Shown piece by piece: positions 1-7,030 of a stretch of 15,397 nt of DNA (positions are counted from its first letter, which is position 1; the number at the start of each line of letters is the position of its first letter). The DNA comes from Candidatus Zipacnadia bacterium (GTDB taxonomy: Bacteria; Armatimonadota; Zipacnadia; Zipacnadales; Zipacnadaceae), in NCBI GenBank assembly GCA_029821515.1, contig JALGTD010000008.1, positions 1 through 15,397 of the forward strand. Direction: 5' to 3'. Position numbers and translations under genes: made by a program. The notes under the pieces are model-generated. The model made no database searches. It was not told where the DNA came from and saw nothing but the letters and a program-made list of their open reading frames with translations.

Positions 1-1229
1 TCTCGCCACTCCTCTTTCTGGTGGCTTGTATGCATAGTTACCTGGCCAGCAACAAGAAAAAGCCCAATTGCAACTGACAGGGCCACGGTTCGCGTTTTCG
101 TTTCGGCGAACGTCACGCAGCTCCCAAGAAACATTGCTATGCCCGGCAGCGTAACTGCAATGACCCTGCCGTCGGTCCAGAAGGAGACCGTCAGGCTAGC
201 GGCTGCGATCAGGAATATTGGGAGAATGACCCATGCCAGGGAAAGAACTGAAGCCGGATAAAGCGTGAAGCATACACGCACTCGCTCCTTGCGTTCCACT
301 CGCCCGAACGCCACTATAAAGCACACCCCTACTAATGCTAAGCCGGCGATTATTGCCAACTTGCCGGGGGAGGGAGGTAACAGAGGGAAAGCAAACGATG
401 CCAAAACGCCTTCCGCCGTTAGGCTGCCGATGTGTACAGCAGCATTCGCCGAGGCGACCTGTGTTAGTAAAAACGGACCCCACAGAAGCAAACCCACCAG
501 TCCACCGGCTGCTGCGCAACCTCCTATTATCAGATCGTAGGGCCATCGGGACCGGATGTAGCGAACTGACTGAATTATGCATAACGTTGCCAGGACGACT
601 CCGCCGTAGTAATGCGTTAAGACCAGGAGTAGCCCAAGGACCCCGGCGAGTAGACAGGAGAGCACTGGCGAACGTCTGCTGGTATCAAAGGAGAGCAACA
701 CGGCACCGGCAGTCAGGGCTACAAGCAGTGCATACATTCGTGCCTCCTGAGCGTAATAGACGTACCATGGCGTAAAAGCGAGTATTAGCGCACCTGCTAG
801 ACCCCAGCTTCTGTTTCCCCTGCGGGAAGCAGCCAGAAACAATAGTATCACGGCCAAAGTCGCCGCGATGGCCGAGGGCATGCGTAACATTAGAGGACTC
901 GAGCCGAAAGCACCTGTCCAGAAATGCAGCATCGCATAGTAGAGTGGCGGGTGTTTGTCTTCCTGGCCCACCTGTTGTACCAATTCAACCAGAGATTCCT
1001 GGCTTGCATATTCTTTGGAGTACTGCTCATCGCACCACAGACTCTCCTCTGTGATCCCCGCAAGCCCCATTCCCAATCCAACCACGAATACCAGCACAAG
1101 CATTAACCAGCCACTCCTGACTGTCGCTGTCACTTTGCGCAACTCCCACTCGGCAATGGTTTCCGCTTCTTTACGGTCAAGACCCCACGAGCCAGAACCG
1201 GGGCTCCCTACCGCCGGCTGCTGTACCAC
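1..1229 (-). CDS. GT39/PMT-like membrane glycosyltransferase, partial (C-terminus beyond left edge)
   Basis: I translated this frame by hand from about 1277 to the left edge and met no stop, so the gene is cut by the window; about 409 codons are visible from a GTG at 1229. The N-terminal cytoplasmic stretch is followed by a first membrane helix. The first periplasmic loop then carries SLWCDEQYS, the acidic DE pair typical of GT-C enzymes, and later KHPPLYYAMLHFW and the family hallmark YYAQEARMYALL, followed by many hydrophobic helices. This is the pattern of the dolichyl-phosphate-mannose mannosyltransferase-like (PMT_2/GT39) family, which moves sugars from polyprenyl-phosphate donors on the outer face of the membrane; the substrate is unknown. 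The start is uncertain. GTG 1229 overlaps the upstream gene by 22 nt and gives a basic N-terminus before helix 1. ATG 1103 has AGGAG 10 nt upstream but would begin directly in the helix. Confidence 0.85.
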   Translation of the reverse strand, partial: MVQQPAVGSPGSGSWGLDRKEAETIAEWELRKVTATVRSGWLMLVLVFVVGLGMGLAGITEESLWCDEQYSKEYASQESLVELVQQVGQEDKHPPLYYAMLHFWTGAFGSSPLMLRMPSAIAATLAVILLFLAASRRGNRSWGLAGALILAFTPWYVYYAQEARMYALLVALTAGAVLLSFDTSRRSPVLSCLLAGVLGLLLVLTHYYGGVVLATLCIIQSVRYIRSRWPYDLIIGGCAAAGGLVGLLLWGPFLLTQVASANAAVHIGSLTAEGVLASFAFPLLPPSPGKLAIIAGLALVGVCFIVAFGRVERKERVRVCFTLYPASVLSLAWVILPIFLIAAASLTVSFWTDGRVIAVTLPGIAMFLGSCVTFAETKTRTVALSVAIGLFLVAGQVTMHTSHQKEEWR

Positions 1230-1405
1230 AACAGCACCATAACCGCCAGCAGTATGCAGCCGGCCCCCAGCGCGTAGCTATACACCCCCAGGTCCTCCAC
1301 CCAGTCAACGGCCTCCTCCAACAGGTCTACAGCCTCGTCACCCAGCCAGGCCAACCACATCGCCAACCAGTCAATGACCTGCGCTCCTTTATCTCCTATC
1401 ATCAT
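1208..1405 (-). CDS. Small membrane protein of unknown function (65 aa)
   Basis: The ATG overlaps the stop of the GT2 gene in an ATGA arrangement, which suggests translational coupling. Residues about 9-40 are rich in Trp, Leu, Asp and Glu (WLAMWLAWLGDEAVDLLEEA), resembling an amphipathic or partly buried helix. Residues about 43-61 are a clear transmembrane helix, and the chain ends in SSRR. I recognise no family. Sitting between a GT2 and a GT39 enzyme, it could be a small membrane partner or scaffold of a polyprenyl-phosphate sugar pathway; that is inference from position only. The tight spacing and sensible topology argue that it is real despite its length. Confidence 0.6.
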   Translation of the reverse strand: MMIGDKGAQVIDWLAMWLAWLGDEAVDLLEEAVDWVEDLGVYSYALGAGCILLAVMVLLWYSSRR

Positions 1406-2295
1406 TTCACCACGCTACGCACCAGCAGTCGGTCTAATTGCGCAATTCTCACTATTGCCTTGAGCAAGAACCGCACCGCAATGCCCAGGTAGATCAGCCC
1501 GTTAATCACAAACAGCCGGCGAGGGGCGTAGTGCTTGCGGTACATTAGCCACATCCCCCGGTGGTAGTCCCCCAGTTGGCGCAGGCTCAGCCGCCCCATT
1601 GTCTGCCCGCCCTTATGGGTCGCCTCCGCGTAGGCAACCAGCCAGACCTGCCAGCCGGCCTCCCCGATCCGCCAGTTCAGGTCCAGGTCGCAGAAGTTTA
1701 TGGGAAAAGCCTCATCCAGCCCGCCGACCTGCTCCAGGCACTCACGGCGCATCACATACGCGGTGGTGCCGATAGACGGGACGGCCTGAGTTTGGCTGTA
1801 ATCCACATCGGTGGCGTAGTAGCGGCCCGTCCAGGGATTGGCGGGCCAGAGCCGGTGCAGATAGAGCGACTGGGCCAGCGCCGCCGCCAGGTCGGGAAAG
1901 CGCCGTACGCAGGGCTGGACGGTGCCGTCGGGATTGAGCAGCTTCGGGCTGGCGGCCCCGGCCTGGGGATGATCCTCCAGGAACTCCACCACGCGGTCCA
2001 GCGCTTGGTCGGCCAGCACTACATCGTCGTTGAGCAGCATAATGTAGCGGCCCTCGGCAACCGCGATGCCCTGATTATTAGTCACCGGATAGCTCTGCTT
2101 GGCGCTATTATTGACAAGGTGCACATCGGGAAAATGCTGCGCGACTTGCGCTGCGATATCTTCCTGCGAGCAATCGTCCACACAGATGACCTGCAGCCGC
2201 CCGCTGGTAAAGCTACGGTAGACCGACTCTATACAGGGGTGCAAATCCGCCCAGTTGTCGGCGGTGACGATGATTACGGAAAGATCAGGCCGCAG
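1402..2295 (-). CDS. Glycosyltransferase family 2 (rhamnosyltransferase-like); start codon non-canonical
   Basis: This is a GT-A fold transferase like the WbbL/rhamnosyltransferase branch of GT2, probably using a nucleotide sugar at the inner face of the membrane. Read from CTG 2295 (297 aa), it begins with the family's first beta strand (RPDLSVIIVTADNWADL). It continues with VICVDDCS, NQGIAVAEGRYIMLLNDDVVL (the Asp pair at about 90-91, nucleotide/metal site), NPDGTVQP, GTTAYVMRRECLEQVGGLDEAF, and FCDLDLNWRIGEAGW (acceptor/catalytic region). A hydrophobic segment of about 20 residues near the C-terminus may tether it to the membrane. The first canonical start is TTG 2244, which would delete the first strand. 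Between it and an in-frame stop at 2314-2316 there are only CTG codons (2295, 2310), so CTG initiation, a frameshift or a sequence error must be considered. The stop overlaps the next gene by 4 nt. Confidence 0.8.
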   Translation of the reverse strand: MRPDLSVIIVTADNWADLHPCIESVYRSFTSGRLQVICVDDCSQEDIAAQVAQHFPDVHLVNNSAKQSYPVTNNQGIAVAEGRYIMLLNDDVVLADQALDRVVEFLEDHPQAGAASPKLLNPDGTVQPCVRRFPDLAAALAQSLYLHRLWPANPWTGRYYATDVDYSQTQAVPSIGTTAYVMRRECLEQVGGLDEAFPINFCDLDLNWRIGEAGWQVWLVAYAEATHKGGQTMGRLSLRQLGDYHRGMWLMYRKHYAPRRLFVINGLIYLGIAVRFLLKAIVRIAQLDRLLVRSVVK

Positions 2296-2350
2296 ATTTG
2301 CTGTATCCAGTTCCTATCGCCCCCAGTGTCCTCAGCCGTCGCCGTACTGC

Positions 2351-2428
2351 CGTTGCCCCTGCCGTTACACCTGTCGTTCTACCTGCCGTTCTACCTGCCG
2401 TTCTACCTGTCGTTACCCCTGCCGTTCC
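2351..2428. repeat. 12-bp tandem repeat between gyrB stop and GT2 gene
   Basis: On the plus strand, units beginning CGTT recur exactly every 12 bp at 2351, 2363, 2375, 2387, 2399 and 2411, with a partial unit at 2423. The core unit is CGTTCTACCTGC. The units at 2375 and 2387 are identical, and the one at 2399 differs only in its last base. The others vary in the middle four bases (GCCC, ACAC, ACCC). A degenerate unit precedes 2351. The array abuts the gyrB stop codon at 2428-2430. It is neither a CRISPR (no spacers) nor a recognisable terminator. Confidence 0.85.
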
Positions 2429-4386
2429 TACGCCCACAGATCGATGTTCTGAGTAGTGCGGGCGTGCTGGGCGATGTAGTTGCGGCGCGGCTCGACCTGA
2501 TCGCCCATAAGGATAGAAATGATGCGGTCGGCCTGCTCGGCTTCCTCCAGGGTCACCTGGCGCAGGACGCGGTTCTCCGGCGACATCGTAGTCACCGCCA
2601 GGTCGGCAGCATCCATCTCGGCCAGCCCCTTGAAGCGATATACGGTAGTGCGCCGTCGCCCGGTCTCCTTCTGCACGCGCGTCAGATCTTCGTCATCCAG
2701 GGCATAGTAGGTATCGCGACCTGCCTTAATACGGTAAAGCGGTGGCTGAGCGACATACAGATGCCCCGCCCGAATCAGCGGCTCCATATAGCGGAAGAAG
2801 AAGGTCAAAATGAGGGTGCGGATGTGTGAGCCGTCCACGTCAGCGTCGGCCATAATGATGACCCGATGGTAGCGCAACTTGGTGAGGTCAAACTGGCTGG
2901 TGGCCTCCTGCTCGCCATTTTCTTCGCCGTCGCCGTTCTCATGGTTACTGATGCCAGCACCCAGTGCGGTAATCATCGCGCGAATTTCGTTGTTGTCGAG
3001 GATTTTGTCCAGTCGGTTTTTCTCCACGTTGATGATCACCCCGCGCAGGGGTAGGATAGCCTGATACCGGCTGTCGCGGGCCTGCTTGGCGTTGCCACCG
3101 GCCGAGTCACCCTCCACGATGAACAGCTCACATTCTTCGGGGTTACGGCTGGAGCAGTCGGCCAGCTTCCCGGGCATACCTGCGGAGGAAAGAGCGCTCT
3201 TGCGGGTGGCGTCAGCGGCCCGCCGGGCGGCGTCGCGAGCGCGCGCCGCGGCGGTAGCATTCCTGATAATGCGCTTGGCGACGGTGGGATACTCCTGCAG
3301 ATAGGTACCCAGCTTATCGTAGACCACCGAGGAAACCAACCCCTCCACTTCGGTGTTACCCAGTTTCATCTTGGTCTGGCCCTCGAACTGGGGATTAAGC
3401 AGTTTCACCGAGATGACCGCGGTCATCCCCTCGCGGACTTCATCGCCGCTGAAGTTGCGCTCCTTTTCCTTGCGCAGTCCAGTGCTGAAGGCGTAGTTAT
3501 TAGCGACACGGGTTACCGCCGTCTTAAAGCCAGACATATGCGTGCCACCCTCGGCGGTGTGGATAGCATTAGCATAAGAGACGAGATTGTCATGGACACT
3601 ATCGGTGTACTGGATCGCCACCTCCGACTCGACGCCATCTTGTTCAGTGACGAAATGGATGGGCTTGTGGAGGGTATTTTTGCCCTCGTTGAGGTACTCC
3701 ACGTAGGCGGAGACACCGCCTTTGTGGAAGAAGACCTCCTCGCGTTGCTGCCCCTCGCGCTCGTCACGGAGAGTTATATGCACCCCACCCGCCAGAAACG
3801 ACAGTTCCAGGAGACGCTTAGCGATTCTGTCAAATTCGAAAACGGTTTCTTCAAAGACCTCGGGGTCGGGCTTGAAGGTCATACGGGTGCCGCATTTTTT
3901 GGATTTGCCCGTCTTTTCCATCTTGCCAGTGGGCAGGCCACGCTCGTAGCGCTGGAAGTACTTATGGCCGTCACGGCAGACCTCCACTTCCAACCACTCG
4001 GAGAGGGCGTTGGTGCAGGAGACACCGACGCCATGCAGTCCGCCGGAGACCTTGTAGCTGCCGTCCTCGCCGAATTTGGCACCGGCATGCAGAGTGGTCA
4101 TCACTACTTCCAGAGCGGGCCGCTTCTCCTCGGGGTGCATATCAACGGGGATGCCCCGGCCATTGTCAGTAACTTCAATAATGTCGCCGGGGTGAATGAC
4201 CAGTTCGATCCGGTCGCATTCCCCAGCGAAGACCTCGTCAATGGCATTGTCAATGACCTCGCTGACAATATGATGCAGGCCGCGGATGCCGGTGTCGCCT
4301 ATGTACATAGCGGGATGCCGACGCACGGCATCCAGGCCCTTGAGTACCTTGATTTGTTTGGCGGTGTAGCTGTTCTTCTTAGCCAT
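2428..4386 (-). CDS. gyrB: DNA gyrase subunit B
   Basis: GyrB is the ATPase subunit of the type IIA topoisomerase that introduces negative supercoils with GyrA. The 652-aa length fits the short form lacking the large insert of enterobacterial GyrB (about 800 aa). Visible elements are the GHKL ATPase core (E43, N47 in SEVIDNAIDE; D74 in DNGRGIP; GGLHGVG about 115-121), the transducer QTKMKLGN (about 337-344), and the TOPRIM motifs EGDSAGG (425-431) and DADVDGS (514-520). The C-terminus ends RNYIAQHARTTQNIDLWA. PLRGVIINVEKNRLDKIL identifies GyrB rather than ParE. Residues about 481-498 are an acidic Gly/Glu/Asn-rich insertion just before LTKLRYHRVIIM. The ATG is preceded by GGGAG 10 nt upstream. 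It has its own promoter far upstream (4652-4680). No recF, dnaN or gyrA lies next to it. Confidence 0.98.
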   Translation of the reverse strand: MAKKNSYTAKQIKVLKGLDAVRRHPAMYIGDTGIRGLHHIVSEVIDNAIDEVFAGECDRIELVIHPGDIIEVTDNGRGIPVDMHPEEKRPALEVVMTTLHAGAKFGEDGSYKVSGGLHGVGVSCTNALSEWLEVEVCRDGHKYFQRYERGLPTGKMEKTGKSKKCGTRMTFKPDPEVFEETVFEFDRIAKRLLELSFLAGGVHITLRDEREGQQREEVFFHKGGVSAYVEYLNEGKNTLHKPIHFVTEQDGVESEVAIQYTDSVHDNLVSYANAIHTAEGGTHMSGFKTAVTRVANNYAFSTGLRKEKERNFSGDEVREGMTAVISVKLLNPQFEGQTKMKLGNTEVEGLVSSVVYDKLGTYLQEYPTVAKRIIRNATAAARARDAARRAADATRKSALSSAGMPGKLADCSSRNPEECELFIVEGDSAGGNAKQARDSRYQAILPLRGVIINVEKNRLDKILDNNEIRAMITALGAGISNHENGDGEENGEQEATSQFDLTKLRYHRVIIMADADVDGSHIRTLILTFFFRYMEPLIRAGHLYVAQPPLYRIKAGRDTYYALDDEDLTRVQKETGRRRTTVYRFKGLAEMDAADLAVTTMSPENRVLRQVTLEEAEQADRIISILMGDQVEPRRNYIAQHARTTQNIDLWA

Positions 4387-4991
4387 AAACTGTTGCTCCC
4401 AACGAAGAGTGTATTGTGTGCGGCGACCTGTGTTGTGATTGTTGTGCCTGCCGTGGTAAGACAGGAAAAGCCCCTTATATTAGCTTATAGAGAGAGGCAA
4501 TCAAGCAGACGGCAGACCTGGTTAAATTACTGCCAAACGGGGCTTTACCAGGCTAAAAACTCCGACCACAAAGCGGTGTTGCTTGTGCAACTGCACACTG
4601 TTGCCGGACCGTTCGACACTACTCCATTTTCACCCCACTACAATGGCCTAAATTATAGCATAAATGGCGCATTTCGTCAAGCAAAATGGGCCATAAAGAT
4701 CGCCCCCAAAAGGGGGAGAATTGGGGAAAGATTGTCAAGGATTCAGTATGAAAAGTTGTACATAGGACTAACGCCTACCAATAGTCTACAAAAGCCGATT
4801 GGTGACAATTTCCTTTGCAATCAATTAGCCTCACACACAGACAGCAGAAAACGTAGTTTTCGAGCAGTTCGGCGGGGGAAGTAGCTACTTACAGAGGACC
4901 TCAAAACTGCGACTTAACAAACTCAAACAGAGCGAGGATGAGTTCGCTTCACCGAGGCCTGGTGAGCAGAGCGGTGGGCGGGCAGGTCCGG
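4387..4991. other. 605-nt intergenic region between mtaD and gyrB
   Basis: No convincing gene is seen here. Apart from the gyrB promoter it holds several inverted repeats: GAAAAC-gta-GTTTTC at 4847-4861, the 12-bp palindrome AAGTAGCTACTT at 4879-4890, ACCAAT/ATTGGT at 4777-4782 and 4798-4803, CCCCC-aaaa-GGGGG at 4703-4716, and TCACC/GGTGA at 4949-4953 and 4961-4965. Within the gyrB leader, CCTGGTTAAA (about 4518-4527) can pair imperfectly with TTTACCAGG (about 4544-4552). I recognised no known riboswitch or T-box, and no DnaA-box cluster. Confidence 0.6.
4652..4680 (-). promoter_or_regulatory. Sigma-70 promoter for gyrB
   Basis: On the minus strand, TTGACG (4680-4675), a 17-nt spacer and a perfect TATAAT (4657-4652) form an almost consensus promoter. 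Transcription would start near 4645, giving gyrB a leader of about 260 nt. The spacer contains the dyad AAATG-CGC-CATTT, a possible operator. Confidence 0.8.
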
Positions 4992-6296
4992 TCAACCAGC
5001 AATGTCTGTCACACGAGCGGCGCACTGTGTGGCGCGAGCGATGACTTCCGCTTCGTCTACCGTGAGTACCTCGCCATCGTTCATAACAATCTGGCCCTCA
5101 ACAATGGTGGTCTTTACGTCGGATCCGTGAGCCGCATAGATCAGATGCGAGACTGGATCTCGGGGCGGCTGCAGATGAGGGCTGCTCATATCAACCAGTA
5201 TGATATCAGCGCGCTTGCCCGCCTCCAGCGTACCGATGATGTCACCCAGACCCAGCGCCTGAGCGGACAGTCGCGTAGCCATAGCCAGAGCGGTATGAGC
5301 CGGAATGGTGGTGGGATCACCCGAATGGACTTTGTGAAGCAGTGCCGCTAGATGAGCTTCTGCGAGCATGTCGAGGTTATTGTTTGAGGCACAGCCGTCA
5401 GTCCCCAGTCCGACCACCACCCCGGCCTCCAGTAGCTCGGGGACCGGCGCAAAGCCGCTGGCCAGCTTCATATTGCTGGTCGGGCAATGGGCGATGCCCA
5501 CTTGCTTCTCAGCCAGCAGGGTGATGTCAGCCTCGCTGAGGTGAACACAGTGGGCGGCCAGCATAGGAATATCCAGCAGGCCCAGCGTGTTTAGGTGCTC
5601 GATGGGGCTCTCGCCGTGTTCATCGTAGCTGTCCTGGACTTCGGAGGCAGTCTCGCAAAGATGGATATGGATTGGGACGCCAGCTTCAACAGCGCCCTCC
5701 CCCACCTTAAGCAACATCTCATCGGGGCAGGTATAGAGGGCATGAGGGGCAAGCATGGGATGAATGCGGGAATGGTTCTGCTGCTGCAACTGCCTCACAA
5801 AGACAATTGCTTCTTCCAGCAACTGCTCGGCATTGGGCAAAAAACCCAGCAGCACCCCGGAGGGGCAGGCACGTATGCCGCTATCCAGGGCCGCAGCAAC
5901 GGCCTGCTCAGGTATATGGTACATATCGTTGAAGCAGGTCACCCCTGCCCGCAGCATCTCGCAAGCGCCCAACAGGCTACCCCAGTAGACATCTTCGGGG
6001 CGCAGGCGCATCTCAGCCGGCCAGATCCAATCCTCCAGCCACTCCTGCAACATCATATCGTCAGCATAGCCACGGAACAGCGTCATAGCCAGGTGAGTAT
6101 GAGCATTGACCAGCCCCGGCAACACCACACAGCCGCTGGCGTCAATGACTTGCTCATCGCCTGGCTCCGAAGCTTGATCCGCCGGCCCCGCATAGCTGAT
6201 GAGGCCCTCTCGGCTGCAGACAACTCCGTCAGCAATAGGCTCGTAACCCGGAGCCATTGTCAGCACGGTTCCGTTGATAATACGTAGGTCGGCCAC
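4992..6296 (-). CDS. mtaD: 5-methylthioadenosine/S-adenosylhomocysteine deaminase (amidohydrolase)
   Basis: This zinc amidohydrolase of the MtaD/TrzA branch deaminates S-adenosylhomocysteine and methylthioadenosine to the inosine forms in S-adenosylmethionine by-product recycling. Signature elements are NAHTHLAMTLFRGYADD (H66, H68), LAPHALYTC (H185), HIHLCETASEV (H212, E215), AAHCVHL (H249), HCPTSNMKLASG and LGTDGCASNNNLDML (D300), giving the metal site and substrate pocket in family order. The C-terminal beta sandwich returns at GTLEAGKRADIILVD. Full length at about 434 aa. I prefer GTG 6296 because AGAGGTGAG lies just upstream at 8-nt spacing; an earlier GTG at 6308 is 6 nt past the preceding stop but has no spaced ribosome site. 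A chlorohydrolase or guanine-deaminase-like substrate is the main alternative. Probably co-transcribed with the upstream metallo-hydrolase. Confidence 0.9.
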   Translation of the reverse strand: MADLRIINGTVLTMAPGYEPIADGVVCSREGLISYAGPADQASEPGDEQVIDASGCVVLPGLVNAHTHLAMTLFRGYADDMMLQEWLEDWIWPAEMRLRPEDVYWGSLLGACEMLRAGVTCFNDMYHIPEQAVAAALDSGIRACPSGVLLGFLPNAEQLLEEAIVFVRQLQQQNHSRIHPMLAPHALYTCPDEMLLKVGEGAVEAGVPIHIHLCETASEVQDSYDEHGESPIEHLNTLGLLDIPMLAAHCVHLSEADITLLAEKQVGIAHCPTSNMKLASGFAPVPELLEAGVVVGLGTDGCASNNNLDMLAEAHLAALLHKVHSGDPTTIPAHTALAMATRLSAQALGLGDIIGTLEAGKRADIILVDMSSPHLQPPRDPVSHLIYAAHGSDVKTTIVEGQIVMNDGEVLTVDEAEVIARATQCAARVTDIAG

Positions 6297-6314
6297 AGCA
6301 GTGCTCACCTCTAT

Positions 6315-6938
6315 TCAGCTCAACCCAACCAGCCACGGATTGCTGGATAGCTCGTCAGCCAGAGTAGTCTGCGGGCCATGTCCAGGGTAAAGAACGGTAT
6401 CCGGCGGGAACTGCTCAGCGATGCGGCGCAAGGATGCTCGCATTTGCGACTCATTGCCGCCGGGCAAATCGGTGCGGCCGATGCCGCCGGCGAATATCAG
6501 ATCCCCGGTGAACAATATTTTCTCTTCATCCACTGCTAAACAAACGCTGCCGGGGGAGTGCCCAGGAGTGTGTACAACTCGAAGTCTGAGCTTACCAACC
6601 CCTATCTCGTCGCCCTCCTTGTATTCGGTAAGCTGCGGCAATTGTACTTCTCCTATCTCCGGCAGCACATAGCGGGGAAGCATAGCAACTTCATCGGGAT
6701 GCATATAGACTGCGTCTGCTGATGTGCGCTGCAATAGCCTGTCAGCAGCCGCGACGTGATCGGGGTGACCGTGCGTGCAGAATATGGCGACAAGTTCGAC
6801 GTCCCGGGCAGTTAACTCGCGAGTAATCTGCTCGGCATCGCCGCCGGGATCGATCACGCCGGCCTGGCCAGTCAGCTCATCAATGAGTATGTAGCAGTTG
6901 CTTTGTAGCAGGCCGACAATCAGGTGAACTACTCTCAT
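6315..6938 (-). CDS. Metallo-beta-lactamase-fold hydrolase, glyoxalase II-like
   Basis: A compact (207 aa) cytosolic hydrolase of the hydroxyacylglutathione hydrolase / YcbL-like group. Metal ligands are visible in order: THGHPDH (H56, H58, D60, H61), TPGHSPGS (H127), FTGDLIFAGGIGRTDLPGG (D146) and LYPGHGPQT (H187). The GRTDLPGG loop is typical of the short bacterial glyoxalase II-like proteins, which act on thioesters of small thiols; the actual thiol is unknown here. It lacks the C-terminal helical glutathione-binding domain of classical glyoxalase II. The start is ATG 6938, with AAGGA 7 nt upstream; an ATG at 6959 adds seven residues but has no visible ribosome site. Its stop is only 18 nt before the mtaD start chosen here, so they form one transcription unit. 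Confidence 0.9.
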   Translation of the reverse strand: MRVVHLIVGLLQSNCYILIDELTGQAGVIDPGGDAEQITRELTARDVELVAIFCTHGHPDHVAAADRLLQRTSADAVYMHPDEVAMLPRYVLPEIGEVQLPQLTEYKEGDEIGVGKLRLRVVHTPGHSPGSVCLAVDEEKILFTGDLIFAGGIGRTDLPGGNESQMRASLRRIAEQFPPDTVLYPGHGPQTTLADELSSNPWLVGLS

Positions 6939-6970
6939 CAGGCAATCCTTATCATTCAATTACAGTGGCA

Positions 6971-6994
6971 CGCCTCCGCTAGGAGACGGAGGCG
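6971..6994 (-). terminator. Strong hairpin without U-tract between TPR gene and MBL gene
   Basis: A perfect 8-bp GC-rich stem CGCCTCCG/CGGAGGCG encloses an 8-nt loop. It lies between the TPR gene stop (7031) and the MBL start (6938). No T-run follows on the minus strand, so it may be an attenuating or RNA-stabilising/processing hairpin rather than a full intrinsic terminator. Confidence 0.45.
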
Positions 6995-7030
6995 CAACAG
7001 AATCAAGTCCGAGCTTTCCGGTGAGCTGTA

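Noticed and set aside
890..1099. Minus-strand 69-codon ORF
   Set aside because: It lies out of frame within the GT39 gene, whose own frame shows DE, HPPLYY and YAQEARMYA motifs.
2255..2452. Plus-strand peptide with Cys-Arg-Ser-Thr repeats
   Set aside because: The repeats are simply the 12-bp DNA array read in one frame; the rest is antisense to GT2 and gyrB.
1561..2829. Long plus-strand open frame of 422 codons across the GT2 gene and the end of gyrB
   Set aside because: It is antisense to two clear genes, has no domain pattern, and crosses the tandem repeat.
4703..4716. CCCCC-AAAA-GGGGG hairpin as a terminator for mtaD
   Set aside because: Stem of only five pairs, no T-run after it on the minus strand, and about 280 nt past the mtaD stop.
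4733..4738. Perfect TTGACA on the minus strand upstream of gyrB
   Set aside because: No -10-like hexamer 16-18 nt downstream; the promoter at 4652-4680 is far better.
3538..4884. Plus-strand open frame of 448 codons antisense to gyrB and its leader
   Set aside because: Mirror of GyrB coding; no family resemblance and no ribosome site.
4387..4991. Replication origin next to gyrB
   Set aside because: No TTATNCACA-type DnaA boxes seen, and dnaA, dnaN and recF are absent around it.
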